From Reclinomonas americana ATCC 50394 (taxonomy: Eukaryota > Jakobida > Jakobea > Jakobida), in assembly GCA_048213135.1 (NCBI GenBank), contig PS015292.1:1-52243 (forward strand): a DNA stretch of 52,243 nt, in the 5' to 3' direction. The position numbers and the translations under genes are program-made. Below the pieces are notes generated by a model. That model made no database searches, was not told the DNA's origin, and was given only the letters and a program-made list of their open reading frames with translations. Numbering within the stretch: position 1 is the first letter of the stretch; every line of letters starts with the position of its first letter. Below are positions 20,234-34,000 of the stretch, one piece after another.

Positions 20234-22850
20234 CTATACCACAAGATCTTGGTCCATTCTGAGGAGACGTTGCACGCATTCACGAAACACGGGTCGTGCC
20301 TGCGGCTGCGAGCTGAGACAGTGACGACATAGTTGATTAAAGTCGGGATGGATGTGGTCGCCGGCGTGCGCCGGCAGCTGCAGCATGCCCTCGCCTCGAG
20401 ATTTGAGGGCTACTAGTCGCAGGCCGTTGTGCGCAAAAGCACCGTCGTAGGGTACACGCAACGTCGCCAGCTCGTAAAGAATCACACTGAGAGGATGTTG
20501 TCAGTGCACTGAGAAGAGAGAGAAGAGAGAGAGTGGGCTGCGAACCCAAAAGAATAAACATCACACTTGGCCGTGTAGTCCATGTCACCGCTCGGGTCGA
20601 ACAGCTCCGGAGCCATCCACTGCACAGCAGTGAGCAAGAACAATGGATGACCGTGGCAGGCATGTGTGAGGACTGACCTCAGGTGTGCCGGCCACACTGG
20701 TCAGGCGAGAGTTGGAGCAGCGCGAGAGACCAAAGTCGGCGATCTTGGGGTTAAAGTTGCTGTCCAGAAGAATGTTTGGACTCTTCAGGTCGCTGTGGAA
20801 ACCGTGTTAGTGATTCGGAGGAGAGATGGTGGCGCTCACGTACTTTCCACAAACCGATGATAAATGGGCGGTGACAATGAATGCAACTGTGTGGGGAGTG
20901 ACAAAGCAAGCGCACAAGTCAGACCAGACTCGCAGGCAAGCTGTCTTCAAGCGACACCAAACAATACACGCACATGCAGCATTCCACGTGCCACGCCCAA
21001 TGCTATCCGCAAGGCGATTTCCGGCCTCCGCAGCTCGTCGCGTCGTGCATTCAGGCTGTCGCACAGACTGCCACCCGGCAAGTACTCCATCACAATGGCT
21101 CGCCGTAGTGAGCCTGCACACGGCTCAGCACGCTACTCACAGTCTGTTGTGAAGAATATTCCAGTCAAACGCACCATTGCTCTTGTCCACGCAGATGCCG
21201 AGCAGCTGGAGAATGTGCGGATGCCGCAGCGTGGTCAAGATGCGAAGCTCGGCAAGGAACGCCTTGAATGCCTCGCCGTCGACACTGTGTACTTGCTTGA
21301 TGGCCACTGCATGCACATCGTGTCAATGAAACCACCAGCAGACGAAGAGGCACAAAGCACCGCAGACTGCATCCAAACCGTCGGTCGAGTGCCACGTGCC
21401 GAGATACACTTCGCCGTGCGCGCCTTCGCCGATACGCCGCTCAAACTGCAACTCGTTGAACGGAATGCGCATCGGACCGGGATTGAGCCGTGGTGATACT
21501 TGCTGCGCGGCGTTCACCAGCAGCCCAAGGTGAGAACTGAGCGACGAACGACGGCGAGGCGAACACTACCGCGCACCGGTGACACTTCATTGGATCCCGA
21601 CTGGTACACGTCCAACAGCGCCTGATTGATCTGGTCGTCGTTGTTGACGGCATGCTCGTGTGCAAAACCACGCTCACGCGCCAGCCACTCCGCCTCTGCC
21701 TTGAAGTACCATCCGACGACAATCGCGAACAGCAGCATCTCGAACACCTGGCCCGTAAAGTACACACAATAGCCGGGACAGCTGCGCAACGTCAGCCACG
21801 AGAACACGGCCGCGAACGCCATATCCACGGCGACAAAGCCCACAGTTATCAGCTCCACCGGGCGCACACGGGAGAGTGGCGGATGATTCGGTGACATGCC
21901 CCACAGCAGCATGACCAGGAACTCGATCAGACCAAACCCGGCAATCACCGACACGTAAATACCATAGGCGTAGCGTGCCGAGCTGCCATCCACCGCCCGC
22001 CGTCAGCCACACGCACCAGGCACAGAGCACACACATATGCATACTGACCTGTCGATGTACGCATCGGGATGCATCTCCACATCGTCCTCGTCGGGAAACG
22101 GGAGCAGGAAGATCATGGTGACGCTGACCGTCAGCGACAACGTCGTGGCCACAAACAGCGCGTACGTGAACGGTCGTGGCTTCGTGTACAACACACGCTG
22201 CAACGATGAATCGCCACATCAGTTGGCCGCGACAGTGTAACACGGCAAATCGCACGACACATGTGGCAGCACCTTGAAGATCGGGCGCAGCAGCAGTGAA
22301 GTCAACAGACTGACTTGCCCCGAGAACACCACAAAGAGATGCACGTAGAGCGGAAACGAGGGTGCTGCAAACGCCGCACTCGTAGTGATCCACACCAGCA
22401 GTGCAGCCCCGAGGAACCTGTCCACGAAGAGAATGTGAGCAATAACACCTTCTTTTGCGTGCGTGCGAGAGAGAGACGCAACGAGAACTGACTACGTCGG
22501 AACCAGCTCTTTCGCATGCCCGCAAACATGACGAGGATAATAGACACACCAATGACACAGGCAGTGGCAAAGGGGAACACAAAGAAGTCTACAATAAGAG
22601 AATGAATGAGTCGAAGAGAATGAGTGAGCATGACGAGCAGTTGCGCCCAACTGTTTCCGTCGTTGGGTGAGTACGATGCCCACTTGTGGCATTGCAGAGT
22701 GCTTGTGTTGTTGATACACTGCTGCACCCCTGTGTGTGCGTGAGAGAGAGAGAGCGAGTCAGTCTGTGAGTCAATGCGTGTTCTTGTTCTGTGTGGTGAA
22801 TGTGAGTCGCAACATAGTTGAGGTACGAGTGGAAGCTCAGGAGCCACCAT
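20234..22850 (-). CDS. Seven-transmembrane receptor fused to a TKL kinase
   Basis: Thirteen exons (22814-22850, 22652-22729, 22489-22588, 22273-22417, 22049-22197, 21577-21982, 21379-21502, 21175-21306, 20974-21113, 20855-20886, 20678-20792, 20546-20619, 20234-20486) close in frame to 594 residues. A short N-terminal region with CINNTSTLQC (glycosylation sequons) is followed by seven hydrophobic helices: FFVFPFATACVIGVSIIL, FLGAALLVWITTSAAF, LYVHLFVVFSGQVSLLTSLL, YALFVATTLSLTVSVTMIFL, YVSVIAGFGLIEFLVMLL, LITVGFVAVDMAFAAVFSWL and CVYFTGQVFEMLLFAIVVGW. Arg/Lys-rich loops follow helices 1, 3, 5 and 7, predicting N-out, C-in. The kinase has IGEGAHGEVYLGTW, VAIKQV (catalytic Lys), HRDLKSPNILL, IADFGLSRC, GTPEWMAPEL and [20 protein letters not shown], a tyrosine-kinase-like (TKL) kinase with an apparently intact active site. 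7TM-TKL fusions are known from oomycetes as GPCR bigrams. The start is least certain; two of its donors are GTTGCG and GTTGGG. Confidence 0.87.
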
Positions 22851-23040
22851 GCTCCGCAGAGAGCGTGAGCACACACGCGGGTGAGAGGATCGGATGCGAT
22901 TGTCAATTTCGGACATTCTTGTCTGCATGACGACGGGACGACATGAGCCGTGCATCGTCGTTCTGATCGAGCTTCTTTCATTGTCGAAGCAACTGGACAA
23001 CCGACACACACACACACGTACAGGCAAAAAATATCCGATG
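22851..23040. other. Spacer, 190 bp
   Basis: Between kinesin-13 stop and the chosen receptor-kinase start, both minus strand. If the receptor start is wrong, its true first exon must lie here. Confidence 0.5.
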
Positions 23041-25335
<2,295 letters not shown>

Positions 25336-25490
25336 TCTCTCACACACACTCTCGATTTGATGGACGACTGCGCGGGAAAAACGATTTTGATCTTGGGGAC
25401 GACACACTGTGACTTCGCATGCAGTTATATACACTCGCCAGCCTCTCTGCTGTGCAACTCTCTCTAATATCGCCGGTGGATTGTGGTCAA
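25336..25490. other. Spacer, 155 bp
   Basis: Kinesin-13 5' leader and promoter, and 3' end of the phosphatase gene, both on the minus strand. Nothing else was seen. Confidence 0.5.
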
Positions 25491-25779
25491 TTACTGTGCA
25501 TCGGTCGACGCGGTGGCTCTTGGGTGGAAGGCTTCGGGAAGCACGTCGGGCAGGTCTCGTACGCGGTGAATGACTGACACGCGCACGCGCGGCAAGGGTT
25601 AGTGTAGCTAGTCAACTGACGCGAAGTGGGTGGTGCACTGACGCAACTGTGATCGGCCGAGGGGCAGTCGGTGATCTCGTCGGAGACGAGCACGGTGATG
25701 AAACCGTGTTCCTTGGCGCACTTGATATTCGGCACTGCACACGTGAGGGAGAGGTCAACGATGCGACACGTAGAGCAGA

Positions 25780-25816
<37 letters not shown>

Positions 25817-26930
25817 GCCAACTCACCCGAGTCGTCGACCAGCACGCATTTGGTGGGATCCGTCACGCCGGCAATCTGCATGGCGATATCGTAGGCATCG
25901 CGCTCTCGTCTGCACGCGCAGCACACACAGAGAGAGGTCAGCAGTCACATTGTCGCATGCAGATATGCGAGCCACGGCAGAACTTGGTCTTGAACTGCGA
26001 CACAAGGCACAGTGAATGGCAAGAAAAAAACACGGAAGATTGGTCACGATGGAGGCGTACTCACGTCGGTGGCCTTGATGTCCACAATCCCGTGAAACAC
26101 GTCGGCCACTGCTCACACACACAGTGAGGCTCACTTCACTGCCAACAGTCCACGCCAAACGACGCAACAGCCAATGATCTCCAGACACCTTTCGGCATGA
26201 TGCCGACTGTACAGCTCGTCGTGAGAACGAAGGAGGAAAGACGCCACTGTTGACGGCCTCACGCAACATCGACACTGTGTAGACGTACAGCGGAACAGTG
26301 GCCTTGCACAGAGTGTCGCGCAACTCACGATCCTCGCCAAAATGCTTTTCCAACTCCACTACGCAATCATCAGCGCAGAGGATCACAACTACGCAGTCAG
26401 CATGTGCGATACACACCATCGTGAACATGTGAAAAGTCTGCTCACAAGCACAGCATGAGCGATCAAGACACACAAAGTGCGAAGAATGGAACCCACTCAC
26501 ACTCATCCACGTGCTCCGGATCAATGAGCTCGTCATGAAGCAGTGCCTTGATGGTCAACCCGTGCTTGACAAACGCCTCACGATGCCACTCTTGCACATC
26601 CTCCTGTGCTCGTGCGCGCGCGTGAGAGAGAAAAGAGCGCGCGCGAGAAGAGCGGACGACGACGACGACGCACTGGATCAAAATGCAGCTTGTCGACGAG
26701 AAACGAGTTGACTATCTGCAGATGAGTGACGGTTGTGGTGTGACAAGGGCAAGCAAGCAACAACGAGACGCACTGTTCTCGTGCAGAACGCGTTGAGTCT
26801 GTCGTCCGTCTTGATACAGCTAAATCGATCATGAGACTCACAGAGATCAACAGTTGTGTGAGACACTGACAAGACGCACTGTGTCATCGCAGTCGATGAA
26901 CAGACAGTCGATCACGCGGCCTTCTGCCAT
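25491..26930 (-). CDS. HAD-family pyrimidine 5'-nucleotidase-like phosphatase
   Basis: Eleven exons close in frame to only 224 residues: 26880-26930, 26774-26819, 26674-26711, 26501-26603, 26268-26358, 26169-26206, 26065-26108, 25984-25994, 25827-25909, 25648-25734 and 25491-25573. The protein reads VIDCLFIDCDDTLYQ (HAD motif I, DxDxT), LDEL-type cap with HREAFVKHGLTIKALLHDE, VPLYVYT (motif II Thr), HHAERCLEIIGLADVFHGIV, a Lys-containing DFKTKRERDAYDIAMQIAG (motif III), and CVLVDDS (motif IV). It resembles yeast Sdt1/Phm8 and plant homologues that dephosphorylate pyrimidine nucleotides, but the substrate is inferred. One internal exon is 11 nt. Three introns have GTTGCG donors. One intron (25735-25826) contains a (CT)n tract. 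Confidence 0.87.
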
Positions 26931-27081
26931 GCTTTCTTTTTGAGTGATTGGTGTTGTGTTCGGGATTTAGGACAGAGGCCAAAGCGAGCGGCATTGTCTG
27001 GACGGTTGAAATCACACGGTGCACGCAGCGGCCTCAGGTCTCCTTCAAGGCTCCTGACATTTGCGACTCACGCCAACGAAG
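26931..27081. promoter_or_regulatory. 151-bp divergent promoter region
   Basis: Between the phosphatase ATG (minus, 26930) and the coiled-coil gene ATG (plus, 27082). No core element is identifiable by eye. Confidence 0.45.
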
Positions 27082-27534
27082 ATGTACTTTGGTCGCGAGG
27101 CCGATGAGGCCGCGCGTCGTCGCGAGAAGATGTCTGACGAGTACAAACGCGGTTTGTCAATCTCTCTTGTCTCTCTCACTCTTCAATGGTTGTCTTATTC
27201 GACATCGCAGAGCTTCAACGTGAGCTGCGTGATCGTGGATACTTTGACGGTGGTGGTGGTGGTGGTGAGAAGGGCGCTGGTGGGATGCCTCCGACGCAAG
27301 CAAATGGGCAGGGGAGTGGCAATGGAGGATCGGGATCAGGCAGTGCGATGAGTGGCGGCAATGGAGCGCCGATGCCACCGCCGCTGGCACCACCGCGAGG
27401 GTCTGTTGGCCTCTCACTCACTGAGTCATACATAGTGTCGACAAGCCTGCCTCTCTCTTCCGATCATGACTGTTTCTCACTTCAACTGCGATGACTACTC
27501 CACGATCTCTCCCTCTCTATCCGTCTGTCTCTCC

Positions 27535-27575
<41 letters not shown>

Positions 27576-30500
27576 TCCGATCATGACTGTTTCTCACTTC
27601 ATCCTCAGTGCAAACAGCGATGACTCCTCCACGATTTCTCTCTCCCTCTCTCTCTCTGTCTGTCTGTCTGTCTGTCTGTCTCTTCTGATCTCTCTCTCTC
27701 TCTCCCTTCCGATCACGACCGTTTCCTCACGATCAGCATCAGTGCAAACAGCGACATGAGTCCTCCACGATTGTCGGCCAGGCGACACGAAATGAGTTTA
27801 GTGTTGAACGGGAGTGTTGCTCGTGAGATCGTCGCTCTCGTCTGACTTGTGTTGCGTCGCAGTGCATCATCCGGCGCACATGTATCAATCGCCGGGCACG
27901 CGATACGAGGTGAACATTCAGTGAGATAATGAGTGTCTTGCGTACGCGTGCGTGCGATGGGGATTGTTGACTGCGAGAGTAGGGATCGCCACCGACGACG
28001 ACAACGGGTCACTATCGGCGGGATGAGCAGTCGCGACGTAGCAATCGGGATAAGGGAGCAGCGGATCAGGATTTGTACTTGTGGTGTGCCGAGTTGCAGT
28101 CGCGAGTGGCCGAGGTGGAGCGCGACATGGGTCGTCGATTGCAGCGCACGGAGATGACGTCCAGTTCGGCTGAGGAGCGCCTCAAGGAGGTGGAGATGAA
28201 GCTGATGACGCAGTCGCGACAGGTGCACTGCGCTCTTCACGCCACTTGTTCTTCATTCCGTCGTGTGCTCATTCATGCGGTGCGAGAGCAGACGGGCTCG
28301 ACGGACGTGTTTCGCTCCATGATTGGCGATCTGCGGCGTGATTTCGATCAGCGACTCCAGCAAATGGCAGCGCAGGCGTACCAGTGGAAGGAGGAGGCGG
28401 TGAGCAGTGCAGACGCACTCAGGAGTATGGTGGAGCAGCAGCGGTTCGAGGCCCTGGAGCGATCGCGCAGGGAGGACGAGTGGAGGTCGGCGATTGCCAT
28501 GAAACAAAAGGAGCTCGACAATGTGCGCCCTCGTGCGATCCTATTTATGTTGTGGTGTGATCGCCCCCTCATGTCCGTGATGCGCAGGAAATCATGCAAC
28601 TCGACGTGCGCTCCTCGGTGGACAAGCTGAGCAGATTATCGCAGTCGCAGGAGAAGCAAGTCGAGGACCTTGCTCGGCAGACGGAAATGGTGCAGCAAGA
28701 CATGAGGAAAAAGTTCGCTCCCCCCTTCTTGCGGCATCGATGTGGTCAGTGTGCTTACGGTATGCACTGGCAGGTTTGCACACATGGCTTCGACGCTAGA
28801 GAGCCTTGAGCAATTGGTGGCGCAGGAGGTCAACTCGCGCGTCAAGTCAGAGGAGGCGCAGCAGCAGTTTGTGGCCAGTGTCACGCAGCAGATGGAGCAG
28901 CGCATCAAGGGCGTGCAAAAGTTGCGCACCTGTCAGCAGCACTCTCCTTCCATCGCATTCTGTCGACTCATCTTCACGCGCCATGCGCAGTCTGGCCGTG
29001 GATGGCATGAAGATGGAAGCGAAGCGCATGCTGACCGAGGCAGCGTATGCACGGGAGGAGATGGAGAAGCACATCTTGTCGTTGCAGTCGGCGCTGCGAG
29101 GACTGCAGGAGAACCAGATGCAGCTGGCGGCAGAGATCAAGGATACGGCACGTGCGCTGGGTCGCTCCATCGCCGACACGCGACAGATGCGCGAGGAGGA
29201 CACGAGAGCGATTGCAGACATGGCTCCGCGTGTCGACAAGCTCGAGTGGCACGTCTCCAATGTCCGCGTCAAGGTCGACGCGCACACCGAGGAGCTCAAG
29301 TCGCAGCGTGCCGACTTGACAGTGGCCGAGGCCGCGGCCGACTCGGTGCGCTCCCTCGCAGCACAGGTATCCATGGCCTCTTGACATGTATTATTGGCAG
29401 ACGAGTTGCCAACACCTTCTCCCGCAGATGATGGAGTTGGAGCAGGCACTGGAGGATCACATTCGCAATGGTGCCGCCGCAGTCAGTGCCGATGCAGTTG
29501 CGTGTTGTGGTTTCAGTAATCTGTGACTGTCTCTCTCCACTCATGCCGATAGCAGGTGTCGGGTGTGAATGCTCGCATGGACAAGCTGCGCGCAACGATG
29601 AACGTGATGACAGAGAACCTGGGCTTGCTGATGGTGAAGGCCGAGTCGCTGACGACACGGGTGATCGATGCCGAAAATACGCTTGCGCGACACCAGCAGG
29701 CCCTTGGCGCGGTGCAGGTGAGGGGTTGGAGTTGCATATGTGTGTTGTTTTTCTCTTGCTCGTTGCTGACTCTGTTGTTGTGCGCAGGCCATTGATGAGC
29801 CAGCAGTGCATCCGCGCATTGCACAAGCGGAATCGATGCAAAAACTCGGTGCCTCGTATGTGGCGCTGGAGGAGCGCGTGCTCGAGCGACTGTCGGGAGC
29901 GCCAGCAGCTGGCGGAGCAGCAGCAGTCGCCAAGCCGCTGCCATTACCGGAAATGGTCGCTGCCGAGTCACCCTCCAACAGCAGGCCAGCCACTGGCGGT
30001 CGCACTGCTCGCAAGGTATGTCTCCCATACACTGGCGAGCGCAGAAGGAGATACTCACTCACTTGTCCTCGATGCAGGCACCACCGAAAGACCCATCGGA
30101 GGTCGCCGAGTGGCAGCGCGGCTCGGGTGTTCTCGGTCGCGGATCGATGCATGTCAAACGCTCCAAGGCGACGTCGAAGCCCGGTGCCGCCACCACGCCC
30201 ACCAACGGCGCAGGAGAGGCGTCGTCCGCCGCTGCGCCACCTCCGTCGATCGATGCAGCGCCACCAGCGTCGAGCGAGCAGGAGACGGGGGATAACAAGC
30301 CGCCAGCAGAAGGCCCACTCACCGACATGAGCACCACGGAGGAGAACGAGGAGGCGGAAGCAGCCGAAGAGGAGGCAGTAGCAGAGCCGCCACCAGCGCC
30401 ACCAAGTCCCCCGCCGCCGCCTGCGGAACCTCCAGCAGAAGAGACGCACAGTGACGGTGGAGAGCAGTCTGAATCGCCGCCACCACCACCACCGCACGAC

Positions 30501-30902
30501 GGGGGCGTGGAGGAGGACATTGAGACTGAGGAGGCGCTGGCAGCTCGCCGGCGGCGAGAAGCAGAGGAAGCGGAGGAGAGAAGACGACATGAAGAAGAGG
30601 AGGAGGCTCGGGCGCCGACGGTGGAGGTCCCACTGGACCTGTCCGCCTTGGCCAGACCAGAGACCGAAAAGACCGACATGCTGCTGCCCGAATCCGGGAG
30701 CATATCGAATCGCGGCCCATCGGCCGGCAAGCGCGGTCGTGGAGCAGGGCGAGGCGAGTCACGCAGACCGCCACCGGGCCAAGCGGCCAACAATCCGACT
30801 TCCGCTGCTCCTCCTGGCGCATCGTCTTCATCGGGCGCAGCGGCCACACCAAGCCGCGGTGGCGGAGGAAAGCGCGGTGGCAAGAGTGGACACGCCAAGT
30901 AA
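27082..30902 (+). CDS. Coiled-coil protein with Pro/Ala-rich tail
   Basis: Exons: 27082-27151, 27211 to about 27400, 27863-27909, 27983-28222, 28292-28522, 28588-28712, 28774-28920, 28991-29366, 29428-29496, 29553-29717, 29788-30015 and 30078-30902, about 900 residues. The second exon's end is unresolved: no donor near 27400 gives the phase that exon 3 needs, so a small exon may lie in the repeat-filled intron. The N-terminus is MYFGREADEAARRREKMSDE then ELQRELRDRGYFDG and a Gly-rich run. The middle is coiled coil (DLYLWCAELQSRVAEVERDM). The C-terminal third is Pro/Ala/Glu-rich, ending in basic Gly-rich GGGGKRGGKSGHAK. I do not recognise the family; a ciliary or cytoskeletal scaffold is possible. 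Two donors are GTTGCG; the acceptor at 29551-29555 is a NAGCAG tandem. Confidence 0.78.
27458..27780. repeat. Three imperfect tandem copies plus (CT)n/(CTGT)n tracts in an intron
   Basis: The phrase CTTCCGATCATGACTGTTTC recurs near 27459, 27576 and (diverged, GATCACGACCGTTTCC) 27708, at spacings of about 117 and 132 bp. Copies 2 and 3 both carry CAGTGCAAACAGCGA and a CTCCACGATT segment, with pure pyrimidine tracts between copies. Confidence 0.85.
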
Positions 30903-31020
30903 TTGTGTCGGTGGCACTCTCCTTTAACCTTTCATTAACAACTTGTCTAAACTGTGTATGTGCTGTTTTGTGCGAATGAATGAATTCTAGTGTGACTAAC
31001 AACAACAACAACAACCACTG
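30903..31020. other. Convergent spacer, 118 bp
   Basis: AT-rich with an (AAC)n run near 30999-31014; must hold both 3' ends. Confidence 0.5.
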
Positions 31021-34000
31021 CTACTTCTTGCGTCCAAGTGTCCGCTGCTTCTCGCCGGCTGCCACCAGCTTCTCGTCTACTTGCAAGCCCTTGCGCTTGC
31101 GCACCGTGTTCATGTACGTGCGCGCAATGTTGGGAATGACTTCCTTGTCGCCCCACTCCTCCAGCTCCTCCTCGGTGGGTTCCCAGAACGGCGACACCTC
31201 AATCGTCTCCCAGTGCGACAGTTTCAACTGTGGACTGGCAGCACCAGAGGCCTTGGTGCGCAACTCATTGGCAAAATTGAAGGACTCGGCCACCTGAGCA
31301 GCGAGGACAGACGTTGAGCAAACAATGATCACACGTACACGCAGCATGATGAACGCACCGGCAACAGGCTTTCCACTGTAAATGTGTTGGTACCCTCGCG
31401 GAATCGCTCATTCACCACTCGCGCACGCCGTCGGTTCAGCACATCGTACACGCGACCGATGAACTCGACTGCGTGACGATAATGGCGAGTGAGCGACTGA
31501 GGTGGTGCAACGATTGACAGCAACAAAAACGGTAATGACCTGGTGCATCAATAACACACTCGTACATGGCCTCCACCAGCCGAGGGGAGGCCTCGAGGAA
31601 CGCATCGCGACATGTGGTCTTGACGGCGGCCATGATCTGCACGAAATGCACGAAAGGTGAGGAACTATTTCACACGCACACGTGTAAACAACACTTCTGT
31701 GCCGCACCTGCCCCGTCAGCGGTCCATACGGATCGGCAGCACTGAGCTGGAAGGCACTGGAGCCGTCGACAAACTCCACTTGCATGACATGGTAGGCGAC
31801 GCCTGTCAGCGGCTCGTCGCACAGTGGGCCATGAGCGGCGGCCAGCTGGAAACCCGACACGACGCTGCCGTCAATCGACACCATCGACGCCCATTCTGCA
31901 CATTGTGAAGCGTGTGAGCAGCACGCAATGCACAACTGCAGCAGAGGTTGTGTAACAAACCGTCGGAGGACTCCACCGGGTGTACGCGGAAACCCAATTG
32001 TGCGCGATCAGCCAATGTGCCCCACGCACTGCGACGACTCACGTAAGCATTCCTTTGAGCGACGAAGTGCCGAGAAACGTACGCAACGCGGATGTGCAGT
32101 AGCCGGGGACATCGTTGAAAAGAATGTTGGAGCCGCAGCGTCGCGGTCCAAAGGCCCACACGTGATCCACTCGCGACGCCCATTCCTCGCCAGCAGCTGT
32201 AAACTCGGCACGCAGACCCTCAAAGAGCGTGTGATACTCTGCGTGAATGGCGAATGAGATGCACCGAAATGAGATCTTACACAGAGTGCGCAGATACACA
32301 CCCGCCGACGCCATGCGCGAGGAGATGCTCTTGATGCTCTCACGATGCGCCTCCAGGAACGAAGTGATGTTCGCCGGCAACGGCGTGCATCGCACAGTGA
32401 ACTTGACACGCTGATTCGCAGTGAGACCCTCGGCTTCGCCACTGGCCTCGTCGCTCGGCACCACCGTCTCGCGGAACGTCACCAACGGCTCCGACGCATG
32501 CACCTTGACCTTGGCAAAGCTCTCCTCCAAGTCGCGAAGACATCGCTGCGACCACTGTTAACACACAGGCACACACCACGACACCACCCATCAATCTCAA
32601 GCTCACCTCGGCGTGCACCTCGCCAGCACACACAATCACATGCTCGCCATTCTCCTGCACAAACACCTCCACCGACGGATCCGAGCTGTTCAACATGCGC
32701 AGACCCTCCATCAATCGTCTCATGTCGCCCACATTCTCCGGCTCCACCGCGATGCGTACAATTGGCGCCGCCTGTGGCGAGGTCAGTATGAGCGTGCTGA
32801 TGGAAGAGGGTCACAGGAGGAGGCAAGACGGAACCTGGAACTGCATCAACGAGAACGCAGGCAGGCGCTGGTCGGACGACACGGTGGCGTACTTGAGAAT
32901 CTGGCGAGACATGCCGCCAATGCCGAAAATGTTGCCGGCGGGCACCTCATCCACTGGCTCCACACTGCGACCCATGAGGATATACAGATCCTCGACGACC
33001 ACCGTGTGTCGGTGCTTCTCCGGATGCGAGGGCTTGTAGCGAGCGCCCAGGATGTGAATCCGCTGTCCGCGACGCAACGTGCCCGAGAAAATGCGACCAA
33101 AGCCCACAAACGGATCAAACGACTCGCCATCATCCGCTGAATCCGCACGTTCCGCGGCGGCATCTTGTTGCGCCGCCATTTGCCGCTCCACTTGCTTCAG
33201 CACCACGGCTGTGCGAACACGTGCGCGCGAAGAGAGTGAGGAGACGACATGGAGCGACGCAGTGAGCAGCAAAATACATACCACCCGCATGACCGCTCAG
33301 CAGCGGATCGTCCTCGCGCCACGGCTCCTCCGGCACTCCACTCGCTCGTGCGGCAGCCGAGGCCTCACCATCACCTCGCGATGATGCACCAGCGCCGGCG
33401 GCGGCAGTGCCCTCCTGTGGAATCGATGGTCTCGGTCGCGGGCGCGACACGTGCGCACTGGCAGCGCCAGCAAAGTCCATTTCTGCGCAACATGTTCAGT
33501 TCGCATGACACAGGGAAAGGGAAGGTCATGAAACTACGCACCCAAAAGCTTCGACACAAAGGCATACACCGGCGCCGAATCACTTGAATCGCATGTGCGG
33601 AAGGCCTGCGCCGCTTGCCGGCAGAATTCCACCGACTCGGCAGCTGGCGATGGCGACGCGCCACTCGACGGTACGACGAGATCCGCCGAGGCCAGGAGTT
33701 CGGGCACGAGGTGTGCGGCACGTATGTCCTGCGCCACCACCGGCGACGGCACGTGCTCCACCACCATTTCTGCGCCACGCCACATAAGTAAAAAAAGACA
33801 CTACGCAGCTCCTGGCCGCAAGCAACACAGACGCAACGAAGAATGCAATCGGAGAGAGGCAGCCAGCGGCTGAGAACCGACTGGAGTGCCACCTTGCGAT
33901 CGCGGTGCGCCAACTCACGCGGCGGCACCGTCAGCGACAGAGCTCGCAAGATCTTTACGAGTTTCTCCTCATCGCTGCAATAAACGCAGCAGAGTCAGAC

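Noticed and set aside
30059-30898. 279-codon minus-strand open frame
   Set aside because: Antisense shadow of the Pro/Ala/Glu-rich last exon of the plus-strand coiled-coil gene.
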